Assembly: GCA_019648995.1 (NCBI GenBank)
Contig: BLXT01000492.1
Location: 1,163,987 to 1,189,013 of the forward strand
Reading direction: 5' to 3'
Length of the DNA: 25,027 nucleotides
From: Plakobranchus ocellatus
Lineage: Eukaryota > Mollusca > Gastropoda > Plakobranchidae
Below are positions 11,384-23,090 of the stretch, piece by piece. How positions within the stretch are numbered: position 1 is the first letter of the stretch; every line of letters starts with the position of its first letter. Below the pieces are notes generated by a model. The model was given only the letters and a program-made list of their open reading frames with translations. It was not told where the DNA came from and did no database searches. A program made the position numbers and the translations under genes.

Positions 11384-11875
11384 TAATATAGTTCATAATT
11401 ATGAAGTCAATTGCAAGCGGAAGGAAGAGGAGATGCAGGAAGCTTGGGGTGGGACAAGGTGTGCTGGGCGTGACTGGAGTGAGAGAGACACTGTGCTTGG
11501 CCTTTATTTAAAATTTGTCTCGATTCTGTTGTCAGTAACTTGGGCACCTAGAGGCTGTGCTAAATACAGTACTAGCACATCATCCACTGCCTTGGTCTAA
11601 GGTTAAATCAAACACTTACATACACATGGGGCAGCAGCGTTGCAGCATCCCGACACATGTGTAGGCCCCTATCTGACTATCGCTTGTTGAATTGCTACTC
11701 ATGAAACGGCCACATTGAAGCATTACAAGTCTCTCCTCGTTGTAAATAGATTTTAGCATATATATAAGTTTGCTTCAGCCTCGTATTTCGTGTTTGTTCT
11801 TAGACCCCTAATTTTGCTCCATTCAATCATTTGAAGTTGTGATCCATTCCCTGGCACTTTGAATTGTTTCCACCG
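11044..11875. mobile_element. Second inverted-repeat element, interleaved with the first
   Basis: The left end at 11044 contains ATTCAAAGTGCCAGGGAAT. The reverse complement of the right end (about 11844-11875) contains AATTCAAAGTGCCAGGGAAT, after GGTGGAAAC. TA lies next to both ends (11042-11043 and 11876-11877). The left end lies inside the other element and the right end lies outside it, so the two pairs overlap and are not nested. No ORF with recognisable similarity lies inside. Confidence 0.55.
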
Positions 11876-14188
11876 TACTGTTATGACTATGAAAATACAT
11901 GGTCATAAGCCTCTCTTTGAACGTCCCCTCCTCCTCCATCCTTTTGCATTGCTCTCGATAGGCTAACAAATAACATATCCATCATTTTGGGCCCACCTAG
12001 ATCTAGGAGAGCCCAGACTACTTTAGAAAGCTTATTGTTCTTGCCATCTTTCTCTCCCATTAGTTCAATCCTATCCCCCACCCACATCTCTTTGCACATA
12101 CTACACACATTGGCATTTTTTTTTTTTTAATTAAAGCTGAGCCATGTATTATGCAAATACATAATTATATGTTTGGGGGATATGAGTAGGTCATCATTTG
12201 ATCATACCAAGGATACTTCTTCAGTATTAACATTTACAATATTTTCCACTCTTGCTGTAAAACTCTTTCAGTTTTACAGCATACAACACAAGTAAAACTA
12301 TTTCATTTGTCATGTCTTTGTTTTGACAACATTGTTTCAATGCAGTTAGCAGATTTACACTATTTTCTTCAAATGTGAACTTTTTTTTCTTCTTAGCATC
12401 TGCTAGTTATTTTTTTTAATATTTGTATTTCTTGTGTAGTTCTAATGCATTAAATTTTAAATCTTCTTTTTTTTTAATTTTGAAAAAGTATGTGATATAC
12501 GCTCGAGTTTGGCAAAATAATTCTCCTTTAAATTAACAACGTAAGCGCTCATTTCATATGAAGGATAAAATTGAGGCTCCATTAAAACCAAATCATTGTT
12601 ATACAAGTGTACTTTATTGAAAATGCAAAGTTTTGTTTTGTGAATTTTTTTTGGCCCTTGTTTGCATCTGCCAAAATTTTAAAATTTTCATCATATGTTT
12701 ATTTCCACATGTATTTTGTCCATTGTATGATTTAAAAAAAAATAAAATTTATACAATATATGACTTTTGCGAAATAATTCTCCTTCAAATTCTGAACAAA
12801 ATGAATGATAATGTATGCTCATTTTAGCTGATACTTATGGGAAGACAGAAGAATAACATGTGTTCAAACATGTGTGCTTTATATTATAGCTTGAAAAAAA
12901 ATCTGTGCAACGCAGAAAAGCCTGAGAATTATTGAGAGTGAATACAGACATAAACAACTGGGCTGGTAATAGTTAACGAAGAGTAAGAAGAGTAATTTTT
13001 CTCTACCCATGTTGCTCTAGCACGATAAAGGTGTGTCACTGACTTGCATTTTTGCAGCAACATCTAAAATCATGCTATCTGGACATGACAATATCGTCTT
13101 AGGACATAACTGTTAGTACTATCAGGCATGCCATTTTTCCAGCCCTCAGCAAGCTTCTTAGAAATTAGCCTAAAACAGCTGTGATTTTCTACTAAGTATG
13201 CCGATACTTGTAGTTGTGATATTTGTATTTTACCATTTGAGAATAGTGAAACAAAATAGCCATCAGTAGCATTAGCAGATATTGTAAGGCTCAGCATAGT
13301 TTTCAGGCTGCTTAAAAAATTCCCTGATGACATTTATGTACGGTACTGTCATGATACATGAAACACTTAACAAAGCTCATGTATGGAGTGGTCTCGTCAG
13401 AGCTTCTGGCTTGATTGAATAACCCACCAAATTCTAGGTTAAAGAAATTCAGGCATCATTTTGTGAAGTACCAGTGTGTTGTCTTTCAATCAAAATGGTT
13501 GATTATAGTGATATTTATGTTAATGTTAATAAATATTTGTTTTTAAGTTAAAACCTTACAATTATTTCTCTTCAATATTTTATAATTGGATGTTCTTGTA
13601 AAGCCAATGTAAGTGTGTGTTTTTTTTAAAGTCAAATTGTTATATATATATTCAGAGCCAAAATTAAAGACCTACAAGTACTACAGATAGAGAGAGGAGG
13701 AGGGAGAGAGTGTGTGTGTGAAGGGGGGGAGATAAAAGTGAGAAGAACAATCATCATAATGCATGTTGAGGCAGAGAAAAATCACATACATAATACAGAC
13801 ACGAGTAACACAGTTTTGGTGGTCATGATCTTCAGCAATACACTTAATTTATGAATACTGTAATTTTCAACAAAGAAAGCGGAGAAAATTAGTGGCATAG
13901 GAATCAGAATCCTTGTTTTGAAACCTATAAAACAAGAAGAATCTTACCAATGACGCCCTTTGGTCTGACAAGAGCTATGATGTATAACTAGACTTTACCT
14001 AGCAGTGAAGGAGTAGCATTTTTTTTACCAAAGTCACACATAATGCTTGAAATTGAAAGGAGTTTAAAAAATTGTCAATTTTGTGAGATTAGACAAATCT
14101 TAGTTGTACCGTATCGATCGAATCGCCCAATAGTCCTGATTCCCCCATTTTTTAGTGTGATGTTTAAAAATGTAGAGATACCTTTGGA
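11876..14188. other. Intergenic stretch without a recognised gene
   Basis: This stretch is AT-rich, with several poly-T runs. A 35-bp segment recurs loosely (TTTGGCAAAATAATTCTCCTTTAAATT near 12508 and TTTTGCGAAATAATTCTCCTTCAAATT near 12765), with some similarity around it, which suggests an old local duplication of about 250 bp. A minus-strand ORF at 13070-13333 has no recognised motif. Nothing else could be supported. Confidence 0.5.
13689..13732. repeat. Purine-rich and GT-containing simple repeat
   Basis: A run of GA and GGA motifs is followed by (GT)5 and a G-rich stretch, giving strong purine bias on the plus strand. Confidence 0.8.
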
Positions 14189-14933
14189 CACGAATACACA
14201 TTGGCCTACCTTACGCCACAATGAACCACAGTAAATGTATAGACAGAGGCCGACATTTTACACCACAATAAAACCACAGTAAATGAATACACATAGGCCT
14301 ACATTACGCCACAATAAAACCACAGTAAATGTATAGACAGAGGCCTAAATTTTACACCACAATAAAACCACAGTAAAAGAATACACATAGGCCTACATTA
14401 GGCCACAATAAAACCACAGTAAATGAATACACATAGGCCTACATTACGCCACAAAAAAACCACAGTAAATGTATACACATAGGCCTACATTACGCCACAA
14501 TAAAATCACAGTAAATGAATAGACAGAGGCCTACATTTTACACCACAATAAAACCACAGTATACACATAGGCCTACATTACGCCACAATAACACCACAGT
14601 AAATGTATAGACAGAGGCCTACATTTTACACCACAATAAAACCACAGTAAATGAATACACATAGGCCTACATTACGCCACAAAAAAACCACAGTAAATGT
14701 ATAGACAGAGGCCTACATTTTACACCACAATAAAACCACAGTAAATGGATACACATAGGCCTACATTACACCACAAAAAACCACAGTAAATGGATACACA
14801 TAGGCCTACATTACGCCACAAAAAAAAACACAGTAAATGGATACACAAAGGCCTACATTACGCCACAAAAAAAACCACAGTAAATGGATACACAAAGGCC
14901 TACATTACGCCTTAATAAAACCACAGTAAATGT
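14189..14933. repeat. Minisatellite, about 15-16 units of 46-49 bp
   Basis: CCACAGTAAATG recurs about 16 times. Two unit types alternate irregularly. One carries TATAGACAGAGGCCTACATTTTACACCAC, and the other carries ATACACATAGGCCTACATTACGCCAC. The last four or five units on the right are all of the second type with a GGATACACA start, and two have AAAGGCC in place of TAGGCC. Both types contain AGGCCT, and the second contains TAGGCCTA. One unit in the middle lacks the AAATGAA stretch. The array is non-coding in every frame. Confidence 0.95.
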
Positions 14934-15210
14934 ACATACATGTAATTTTATTGTTTAAAACTTTTGTATAGAGTGGAGTCCAATTTTGTCAAACCGTGGC
15001 GTTTGTGGTGGGCTCAAGTCAAAGTAGAACCAATGGCAGCTGGATCCTTAAAGACTGGAGGGGGAGGGGGAAGGAAGGGTACATTCCTTAGCCATAGTTG
15101 AAATAATCTTGTTGAACTGCTGCATAATCAGCATATTGCATACTTTTTTTAATGTCATAATGAGTCAGACAAATGCTGCAAATACAAAGATTTCATTTCT
15201 CTTCTAAATA

Positions 15211-15430
15211 CAGTGGACTCTGGATATCGTCAACTCGCTTTTAAAAGTTAAACTCTTGCTTAAATAAGTCAACTCTTTGTAGCAGCCCCTTTTGTTTTAT
15301 CATCTATTTCTTTTTTATGGGTAGAGTCGACCAACTTTGATGGTCCGAAGAGGTTGACTTTAAAAAGACTTCAATTTAGAAGGGAGTATGGGAGAAAAGA
15401 ACCAAACTTGATTGTTCCGTCTCGATGAGT
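15211..15430 (+). mobile_element. Isolated pogo/Tigger-like transposon end
   Basis: The sequence TACAGTGGACTCTGGATATCGTCAACTC begins a stretch in which GTCAACTC and GTCGACC-type motifs recur (15230-15350). This is the usual texture of the ends of such elements. No matching inverted end was found downstream. Confidence 0.4.
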
Positions 15431-17296
15431 TTTAAATTTATAATGGTTACACATTGCCTCCAATCAATCCCAAGCTCCAACTCAAATGGTTTCCTCTCAG
15501 GTTAGTTCTCCGCTACATTAGAATAAGGCACAGTGTTGATCAATTCAGAGTAGTGACATAAATAAAACAAGGCTTTAAAATTTTAAAATAAAGCTAGGAT
15601 GTTTTAGCCACACAATAATTTATGGCTGAATAAAAAGTTTAAAACATTGATCCTCTAATTGTTCTGGATGTTGAGAAGCAAGCTTAGCTACAAAGTACAG
15701 TAGCTGAAATATATAGTATAATAGCCACTGGAATAATGAGAAAACAAAAACCAGAGGATAAAATAAATTACTCTGGATTTTGGAAACCTGAACCCAAGTG
15801 CATTGTTTGTAACACACAACTCATTTCTCTATGATTTTTTTTTCTATGGCCAGTCCACAATAAAGCGATCTCAGGTTTTCAGACCTCCATCAAGTCGGTT
15901 TACCAGTGTTAGAATTTCGATCTTGCAATAGAGGAGTCCCTATATGATTTGAAAAGTAAATTACAATGTACATGCATTTTCATAACAAAAGAAAAAAAAA
16001 GCTGCAATTTCTTGATATGCCTTGTCTTTCAAAACTCATGTTTTTCTCAGCAACAACTCAGGAGCGCTGCAATTCTCAAGACCCCATTACATCTTACTGT
16101 AAAATGTGCTCATTTTCAAAAGAACTTACATGTAATGTATTAAAAAGAACAACGTAATTTACATGGAAATTCAATAGGAATTGAAACCAAAAACACAAAA
16201 CAAATCAAAACTACATACATCAATATTTTTTAAAATTATGGAAAAAAAATTTTTTTTTTTGCTCATATAATAGTAGAAACTAGGATTTCTTAAGATGTCA
16301 GGACAGATGTGCATTAACAAAAGTCTAATTTCTGTGTAATATGTTCATACATGTAGTTGTGCAGAATTGCAGGGCAATTTTCTCTTCGCCATTGAATTTC
16401 CCAACGGTACATAAACATGTATGCATATTTTTCTTTACTAAATATCCAATCAGTATCAAATATATTTGATTCTAGACTAACAAAGCACCAGAGAAAGCAT
16501 CGCGTGCATGTCTAAACTGTTAATTACGACATTTGACCTTCAAGTTTACTTTGTTACTTTTAGCTATGATTATGAACCTCTTTTTGCAGGTCATTTTCTT
16601 GACAAACACTAAAAAAAAACGTTTGAGTGGAGGAACCTGATCACCAAAGTCTGGTCAAACAGACAGGGTGTCTAAAGAAGATAAATTATGATGCAGTTTT
16701 TTTAAATAAAGGGAAAAGAAATTTGATTCTCGGAAGATGAGAGTGACAGTTCCTGAGAAGCGTTAATTTTACGATATAAAGACCTCTAGGCAGTCTTAAT
16801 CTTTTGTGTTAATCTTAAGCCCTTAAAAACCTCTTTCTGCTGTGCATGCCAATGGAAAGGTCAGCTTGACATCAGTTATGCACTTGGTTCTTTTTTCAAA
16901 TGTACTAAAACTTTTGGGCTCATGTTACTTTTCAAGGTTGAATTTTCTTTTGTTTCATTTCCATTATAAATGTATTAAATTTCCCCACTGTTCCACTCTT
17001 CAGGGCTTAGAGCAAATGCTAAAAGGTGGACCCCAAAATTATGTCACGTTTTTTACTGCATTTCGAAAAAATACAAAAAATCTCCAATTACAAAAGGGTA
17101 AAGTTCAATTGAGTACCACTGTCAGTGAGGTAATATTCATTCACAGTTGGATAACAGGAGTAGATCTATGAAAAAAAAATTGGTCTGTGTCTCTTTACTT
17201 GGTGGTGAATGAGAACTGAATGAGCTTAATCTATGAATGGTTGACCACTTTTTTTTCGCGATTTATCCATAAAATTACATGTTAGATGATAATGAT

Positions 17297-17343
17297 ATAA
17301 ATAAATATATATATATATTATGTGTGTGTGTTTGTGTACGTAT
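17297..17343. repeat. AT and GT microsatellites
   Basis: An (AT)8 run at about 17304-17319 is followed by (GT)5 and a further GT-rich stretch. Confidence 0.9.
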
Positions 17344-17551
17344 TAAAAAAAAAACCCCTCTTTCTGTTGCAGTAGTTGCACAACACATTTATTTCAACAC
17401 GTAAAACCTTCATAGCCCCATCAGCTCCGGGGAGGGAGGGGACGATAAAAAAACGATAGGGGGAGGAGGGTGTACTCAATAGCCAAATATGCTGCATACT
17501 GCACTTTATTTGGCTACATTTACACTGTTGCTTCAGAATGAGTTTTACACT

Positions 17552-17680
17552 GAACTCTCTTAAGTGATGACTTTCCTTAAAAACCCAACCCTTTTTTTGG
17601 CAGTCCCATTTTGTTAAGTCAAACTTGCATAAGTTGATCTTCTTTTAAAAAGATCTTAATATTTTGGGATCATTTTAAGC
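17552..17680 (+). mobile_element. Decayed transposon end
   Basis: The segment contains ACTGAACTCTCTTAAGTGATGACTT, followed by 'GTCCCATTTTGTTAAGTCAAACTTGCATAAGTTGA' type motifs spaced as in pogo/Tigger ends. It has no partner end, so the call rests on texture only. Confidence 0.3.
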
Positions 17681-17696
17681 CCATTCACCTGAAAAA

Positions 17697-17718
17697 AAAA
17701 GAAAGAAAGAAAGAAAAA
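17697..17718. repeat. A-rich AAAG simple repeat
   Basis: A run of A followed by GAAAGAAAGAAAGAAA. It may be the tail of an old retroposon, but no body was recognised. Confidence 0.7.
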
Positions 17719-18429
17719 CCAAAAGCAAAAAGAAAAAAGAATTATAAAACAAAGGATGATGATGGGGAAATGAAACTATTTACTATAAATCAAACAGGGT
17801 TAATTGTATTTACTGGAGGAAATGGACAAATCAACAATACATCGAAATAAGCAAAAATTCCACACATAACCAGGACATTAAGTACACAATGAGTTACCTC
17901 ATGAAAGCAGCCTATAGCCTTTGAAATATATGGCATATTTTTACATTTCAATAACATTAATATTTTTGAAAAAGAAAAGGTTGTATTAATACATGAGTAA
18001 TATTACATGAGCTTGTGGAATTGATATACTTCTCAGCTTGAGAGAGACAGTGGTATCAATGCAATTGAATGACACAAGACATTTTAATGCAATTTGAATT
18101 TTCAAGACCAAAACAGGAGAAAATAAGAAAGGAAACCGCTGCAAACAAGAAAAAACTTTGTATTTTAAACATTTGAAACAATTGATTAACAATGTATCTT
18201 GCAAATCCTCTAAAAATATATAGGTGCATGAAACTACACAGGTATGTTCAATCTTTGTTGGAATTATTATTTGTAAATATAATTTTACCCTTTTTTCATC
18301 CCAATGCATATTACTGGTAGGTGGAAAAAAAAGAAACATTTTACTTGAAGAAATGTCTTTTCCTCAAAACTGAAGTAGTTGGGAGTTGCTACTCATTATA
18401 ATAATAATCAGCCTCAAGATAAAGGTATT

Positions 18430-18560
18430 GTATATCTGGCATCGCGGAAAAATGCCAATTAAAACCTCTAAAAATGCCAAAGATTAAAAAAAAAATTGCC
18501 AAAAAAATGCAACAGCAATAAGACAAAAAGTGCAAAAAAAATTCATACATTGCAACAAAA
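18430..18560 (-). repeat. Diverged repeat related to 20390-20490
   Basis: Read on the minus strand, it includes TTCCGCGATGCCAGATATAC. This resembles CTGCGATGCCGGGTATATAT on the plus strand at about 20475. Both are next to A/T-rich stretches with repeated TGCCAA or ATGC motifs. The match is short and the relationship is tentative. Confidence 0.3.
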
Positions 18561-20259
18561 ATTTTGTTATTTATTGAGGTGTACATCGTGACATGCAACA
18601 TAATACCGGTAAACCGGTAAGTTTTTAAAACAAAATTTAAAAAATATATAAAAAAAAAAAATGTAAAATTGTAATGTATGAACTTCTCCGCAGTAATTTA
18701 CAATTATTAGATTGAAAGATAACCAAAAGTAAGTAGGCCTACCCAGATTAAAAACTTTTTTCTTCTGATGTTATTATAATTGCCAAGTTTATTCCCTTAC
18801 TCCTACATTATATGGTAACAGTTTTACTTTTAAACATGAGCTTCAACTCTTAAACATTTTTTTTTAAATTTTTACACTGTTTGATATTAGACTATTCACT
18901 GTTAACAAGCATTGATTTTGTTATTCTTATTCATCATCACTATTTGCATGTGCAGCTAATAATTATTTATTGTTCATTGAGCAGGCCTTTAAATACTTTG
19001 AATTTCTCATTATAAAAACCATAATATGCCAATGTCATTATCATCACATGTTCGCAAAATCTTTTGCTCTCTCCCTCAAAAAGGAGAAAAAAAGGACAAG
19101 CCAAGCTCACTCAAAGCTTAATGTATGACAACAATGTTGTGTATCGGTCCACAAAAGACAAATTTATTTTATACTACTTTGACACTAGATTTGAAGTAGA
19201 TCTACACAATACCATTAGAAAAGGTTAGGCTAAATTTTTTTCTTCTCATGCAAGCAATGAAGCCAACTGGCAGTTCAAAGGTGATGGTTTCGATCATATG
19301 ATAAATTCACTCACTAGAAACCAATCTTTTTTGCTTTAACGGCATAGTCAATACTTGCATGATTGACTACTGTCAAAAACAATGTAAAAACATTGAAAAA
19401 AAAAATTTTATAATAGCTTGTATGAACCATTTCTAATCATTACTTTCATCCCATTACCTGTGTTTACATAGAGTAGAAAAAGGCTTGACCACCATTTCCC
19501 CCAAGAGACCAAGTCAAACTGCTTGTTAGAACCTGAGGCATTTAGTAAGGCCACGTGACCAATTTTTAAAGAAAAATTAAAGCCTAAAAAAATACACAAA
19601 TTAAAAAAAATGCTAACAAAGATAACCTTCATTTGAACTATTCTTTTAAGCTTTTTAACTTTCAATTGAGCTATTGTTGTTTTCCTTAAAGCACACGCTA
19701 AAAAGTTGGCAGACTGTTTAAGTGATCGCCCTATCCACATCGGGTGTTCAGATATCAAGCTAACCCAGCACTACCTCTAGCCGATACAAATCCGTCAATT
19801 AAGACAAACTATTCATAATTAATTTCTACTTTCTCGGATAAAGTAAAGAACTTATAAAGTTATAAAAACGTTACAGCTTTTCAGATCCATCCACTTTCAT
19901 TCTGCAAGTCCAAAACACCAGTCCTCACACAAATATTTAGATTCTAGCATTCGGCTCTGACCAGGCCTAGGCCTAGCCTACCAAACACGACGGTATTAAA
20001 GTAAACAAAAAAAGCGTGTTGAGACTGATCAATTTCAATTCTGATGTAATAGAAATATGGATAGGCTTTCTTAAGATATAACTTTAGCGTGTTTTTTTTT
20101 TTCAACAAAATATTTCGATTTCTAGGGAATTGTTGTACCCTATACGCTAATGAACCAAATGAAAGGTGTACGGAAAAAAAAATAAAAAGCTTTATTTCTT
20201 GGGTTTTCAACTGTAAAAATAGGTCAGCTCAAAGCATGGCGCTAAAGATAACCGAGGGA

Positions 20260-20272
20260 GGGGGGGGGGGGG
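20260..20272 (+). repeat. Poly-G run of 13
   Basis: Thirteen G residues in an otherwise AT-rich area, followed by GTCGACC and, at 20289, a NotI-like GCGGCCGC. The local base composition is unlike the surroundings. Confidence 0.9.
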
Positions 20273-20510
20273 TCGACCTTTCTTCCTCGCGGCCGCTATA
20301 AATCACATTGCGAGGGATACATTAAAAAAAAAAATGTTAAAATAGTAGTAGTCGACAGACTGAAACCAAACAAAGTCCAACGAGTGCAGCAAGAATATAT
20401 GAGAAAAAATGCGAAAAAAGTGCGGGAAAGTAAAAAAAATGCAGCCGCAAATTTGCCAATGCGGCCGTGTTAAACTGCGATGCCGGGTATATATGTTTTA
20501 TATGTGTCTT

Positions 20511-20525
20511 TATATATATATATAT
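20511..20525. repeat. (TA)n microsatellite
   Basis: TATATATATATATAT, continuing into related TATG and TGTATA motifs. Confidence 0.9.
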
Positions 20526-21088
20526 GTATATTGTAAATATGTATGTAAAGATTTAAACTCAGCAGGCTATACAAGGTGAACTGTGAACTAGTAAAGAAGG
20601 GATTGAAGGGAGATACTGAATAGACTAATATAGCATTACCTTGCATTTCCTTCCTGATTTCATCATGTTTCTTTCTATGTTCAATACACAATTTGTTACA
20701 TAATGGCCCATAAGTCAAACTTAAAAGTGAGTGGGATTAACAAGGGCAAGAAAATTTACAGTTTAGAATTACACACTTATATCTTCTCCCCAGCACAAAA
20801 TCTATTCACAAAAAGCAAAAAAAAAAAAAGAGAAAATTTTCAGCTCGGAACCAAATTGACTTCAGAGGACTTGCACAATTAAAATAGTATGCAATCAGTG
20901 ACAGGAACACATACTGGTAGTGGAAATTCACACATCATTATAATGTTACATTAAAATTGTCATGATTCACCAGGCCCCAAGGCTAACATTTCATCATGGT
21001 TGTTAGACAATATGGTTTCTCAATTCAAATTAGGACATGCATTCCTCTCAACCTTTGGGATTGGTTGGGAAATCACGCACCAACTTTT

Positions 21089-21735
21089 TCAAGGGATTTT
21101 TTTCCCCCCCCATTCCTTTTTGGTTGAAGACATTGGTTTTGTTGTCAATCTTTCCATCCTCCTTTTTGCCGCCCTTCTCATTTTGTCGAGAGCCTTTTTA
21201 GATGGCCGACGCCAGACTGTTGCACCCAGCAATTCTTTCGACATGGGCATTACAGCATTCTGGCTCTGCCCGCTTGCTTTAGAGAATTGTTTTATGGAAG
21301 CCTGGAGCTCGCGGTGCTTGTCTGCCCCTTCATACACCCTCAGGTAGGGCATGTAGATTTTTCGCAGTGCTGCCTCAAATGCATTCCTTTTGGCCTGGAT
21401 TTTTGAGCCAGCGGCTCCCGTGCCTGCGAGAACTCCATCAAACAGGACGTGAACTACGGCCCCAACACCAGCGCTTTTGGCCAGAGGCCTGTCATGTCTG
21501 GGCTCAATTTTGAGGTTGCAATCTTTGCCCCTGCTATTGCAGATCTTGGCTATGGCCAGCTTCTCTTTGCTAACAAAAGCCTTGCAGGCCAGCAGGCGGA
21601 GCTTTTTCAGTCTAATTTTCCTTTCGTTTTGATAGAGTGAGGTGTACTTTTCAAAGGAAAGCACAGGCTTCGCAGGATCTAGGCCCGTGTCAACATCTGC
21701 AGGGAGAATTCTATCACTCATGTCTTCAAAAAAAT
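21089..21735 (-). CDS. Gene B last coding exon: NKRF-type dsRNA-binding-like domain with basic tail
   Basis: This exon encodes two bases of a split Asp codon and 214 further residues. It is plainly paralogous to gene A exon 2. It shares GLDPAKPVLSFEKY (A: GIDPPAKPVLSLEEY), LKKLRL.ACKA, and GTGAAGSKIQAKRNAFEAAL (A: GTGAAKSKARAKRNGFNAAL), then K.YMPYLRV. After this domain it diverges into a Lys/Arg-rich tail (RRPSKKALDKMRRAAKRR), probably a nuclear localisation signal, and stops at TGA (21091-21089). The second dsRNA-binding domain, G-patch and R3H of gene A are absent, and no sign of them was seen downstream. The exon starts after an excellent acceptor, CTTCTTTTCTTCTACAG. An ATG at 21721 could start a shorter product, but the upstream frame and splice fit favour an internal exon. 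Confidence 0.9.
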
Positions 21736-21850
21736 CTGTAGAAGAAAAGAAGAAGGAAATATTTCATCTATAAAACAACTTTAAAAAAAAAAACCAACAT
21801 ATCTAATAAAACAGAGTAGGCCCCTTATATATGTGTTACGCTTTAAAACA

Positions 21851-21995
21851 GGAGTTTTGGTGGCATGATGGATAGAGAATTTGCCTTGAGATCTGCAGGG
21901 ACCCTTCTGTTGTGGATTCAAGCCCTGCCACCAGTGCCCTGGCCTGGCTGAGGGCCTGAAAGCCTGAGATCACCTTGTTGTGGACTGCCTACTAT
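21851..21995 (+). mobile_element. tRNA-derived SINE-like element
   Basis: TGGCATGATGG at 21861-21871 resembles the A box of a pol III promoter, and GATTCAAGCCC at about 21916-21926 resembles the B box, at the right distance. GGTGGCA and TGCCACC at 21859 and 21926 are exact reverse complements. A cloverleaf does not fold cleanly, so this is a tRNA-like head and not a working tRNA. A unique-looking body with GGCCTGGCTGAGGGCCTGAAAG follows, then A-rich sequence from about 21997. Confidence 0.5.
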
Positions 21996-22424
21996 ATACA
22001 AAAACAAAAAACATTTTATTTTTTAAAACAACATACTATTATTACTGAATATGAAATGATGTTATTGCATTGCAGGTCATTAAAACCAATTGTGAGGCAC
22101 CAAGGGTAAATCAGTTAAAAGCTACTGTGGACACTTCAGCACTAAAAATCTTTTATTGAAATTTTTTTGACAGAATGGCCTCAGCAAAATAAACATTTTT
22201 TTGTCTACATACAAAAAAATAAATTAAAGGGTCATATATTTCACATTTACAATTTAATATGCCCAAAAAAATATGATTAATAATACATCATGTTGCTTAT
22301 TTTCTCATTTTTTTTTTTGTTCTCACTATTAGGATAAAGCCATGATCATTAAATGTGTATGATGTAATGATCAAAAGATTCTCTTTAATGAATCCAATAA
22401 TGCTTTTATTAAGAAAATCACAGT

Positions 22425-22560
22425 TAAATCTGGATGGTATTAAGTTACGATGGAGTCCAGAAAAAAATAACCTGGATTCAAGTCAACATCACTTTCTTTA
22501 AGTAACTTTATTTCTGCTAAAATCAACCGCCTAAGAGCCATTTTCGCCTAAAGTCAACAA
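22425..22560 (+). mobile_element. Decayed pogo/Tigger-like end in the intron of gene B
   Basis: ACAGTTAAATCTGGATGGTATTAAG begins a stretch with repeated AAGTCAAC motifs (near 22480 and 22553), like other transposon ends in this window. No partner end was found. Confidence 0.35.
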
Positions 22561-23040
22561 CACATGGCTGGAAGAAAAAGCAAAACTAAAAGAGTAAGAA
22601 AGACATAGATAAAAAAAAAAAAAAAATGGGAATGTAGACCTAAGAAATGGGAGGCTGGGAGAACATTTTTTTTTAAAGTTACCGTGTGCATCGCCCTGCT
22701 ACGCTCTTCTGGCAAAAGCCAAAACTAAACCTAGTGATGGCTTGCACAGGTGGGTTTCCAAGTGAGCAGTCAGTACAATAAGTTTTATTTTACACTGGCT
22801 TGTTCCACTTGCTTGACCAATTGGATGAAATGGACACACTTTACTGTTGCTGAATCTACATGCACACTCATCCTTTCTCACTCTGTTGCCTTTATTTTGG
22901 CCTACCCTCATGTGCCTTTGAGTCAGTCACACCAAGCTCTTTGAAGTTCAGTAAAATTTATACACTAAGATGTAATCAGTGATACGGAGAAACTTACATT
23001 CATTCATCAGGTATGTGCACATTTTCTTTCCTTTTGTCTT
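22561..23040. other. Rest of the gene B intron
   Basis: Apart from an A-rich run at 22610-22626, nothing recognisable was found on either strand. Confidence 0.5.
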
Positions 23041-23090
23041 TACCTTTGGCTCAAATAAATAACTATGTGCTTGAATATTTCAATACTGAC

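Larger units (their letters stand above)
14934..21088. other. Intergenic region between the two gene 3' ends
   Basis: About 6 kb of AT-rich sequence was read on both strands without finding a supported gene. ORFs are short and of low complexity. It holds isolated pogo/Tigger-like ends, simple repeats (AT, GT, AAAG, poly-G, TA) and two related AT-rich segments near 18430-18560 and 20390-20490. The 3' UTR of gene B should begin at 21088 and run leftward. No canonical AATAAA was seen on the minus strand in the first 800 bases. Confidence 0.5.
21736..23090 (-). other. Gene B intron (phase 1, 1355 bp)
   Basis: The donor is GAAG|GTCAGT, cutting after 23091, and the acceptor ends at 21736. Upstream leaves one base (G) and downstream supplies AT, giving Asp and an open frame across the junction. 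Phase and position, just before the PAKPVLS block, are those of the gene A intron. It contains a tRNA-like SINE and a decayed transposon end. Confidence 0.85.

Noticed and set aside
13070..13333. 87-aa minus-strand ORF starting at an ATG
   Set aside because: The composition looks somewhat protein-like, but there is no known motif, no neighbouring exon and no good splice context.
17986..18339. 117-aa minus-strand ORF and other ORFs in 15.6-20.7 kb
   Set aside because: They are rich in Phe, Leu, Ile and Lys, as expected from random AT-rich DNA, and have no motifs.
21000..21347. 115-aa plus-strand ORF
   Set aside because: It lies antisense to the conserved gene B exon and resembles no family. 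The minus-strand frame is clearly the coding one.
21859..21932. A functional tRNA gene
   Set aside because: The boxes and outer complement are present, but the T stem and acceptor stem cannot both form with normal spacing, and no clear anticodon loop is seen.
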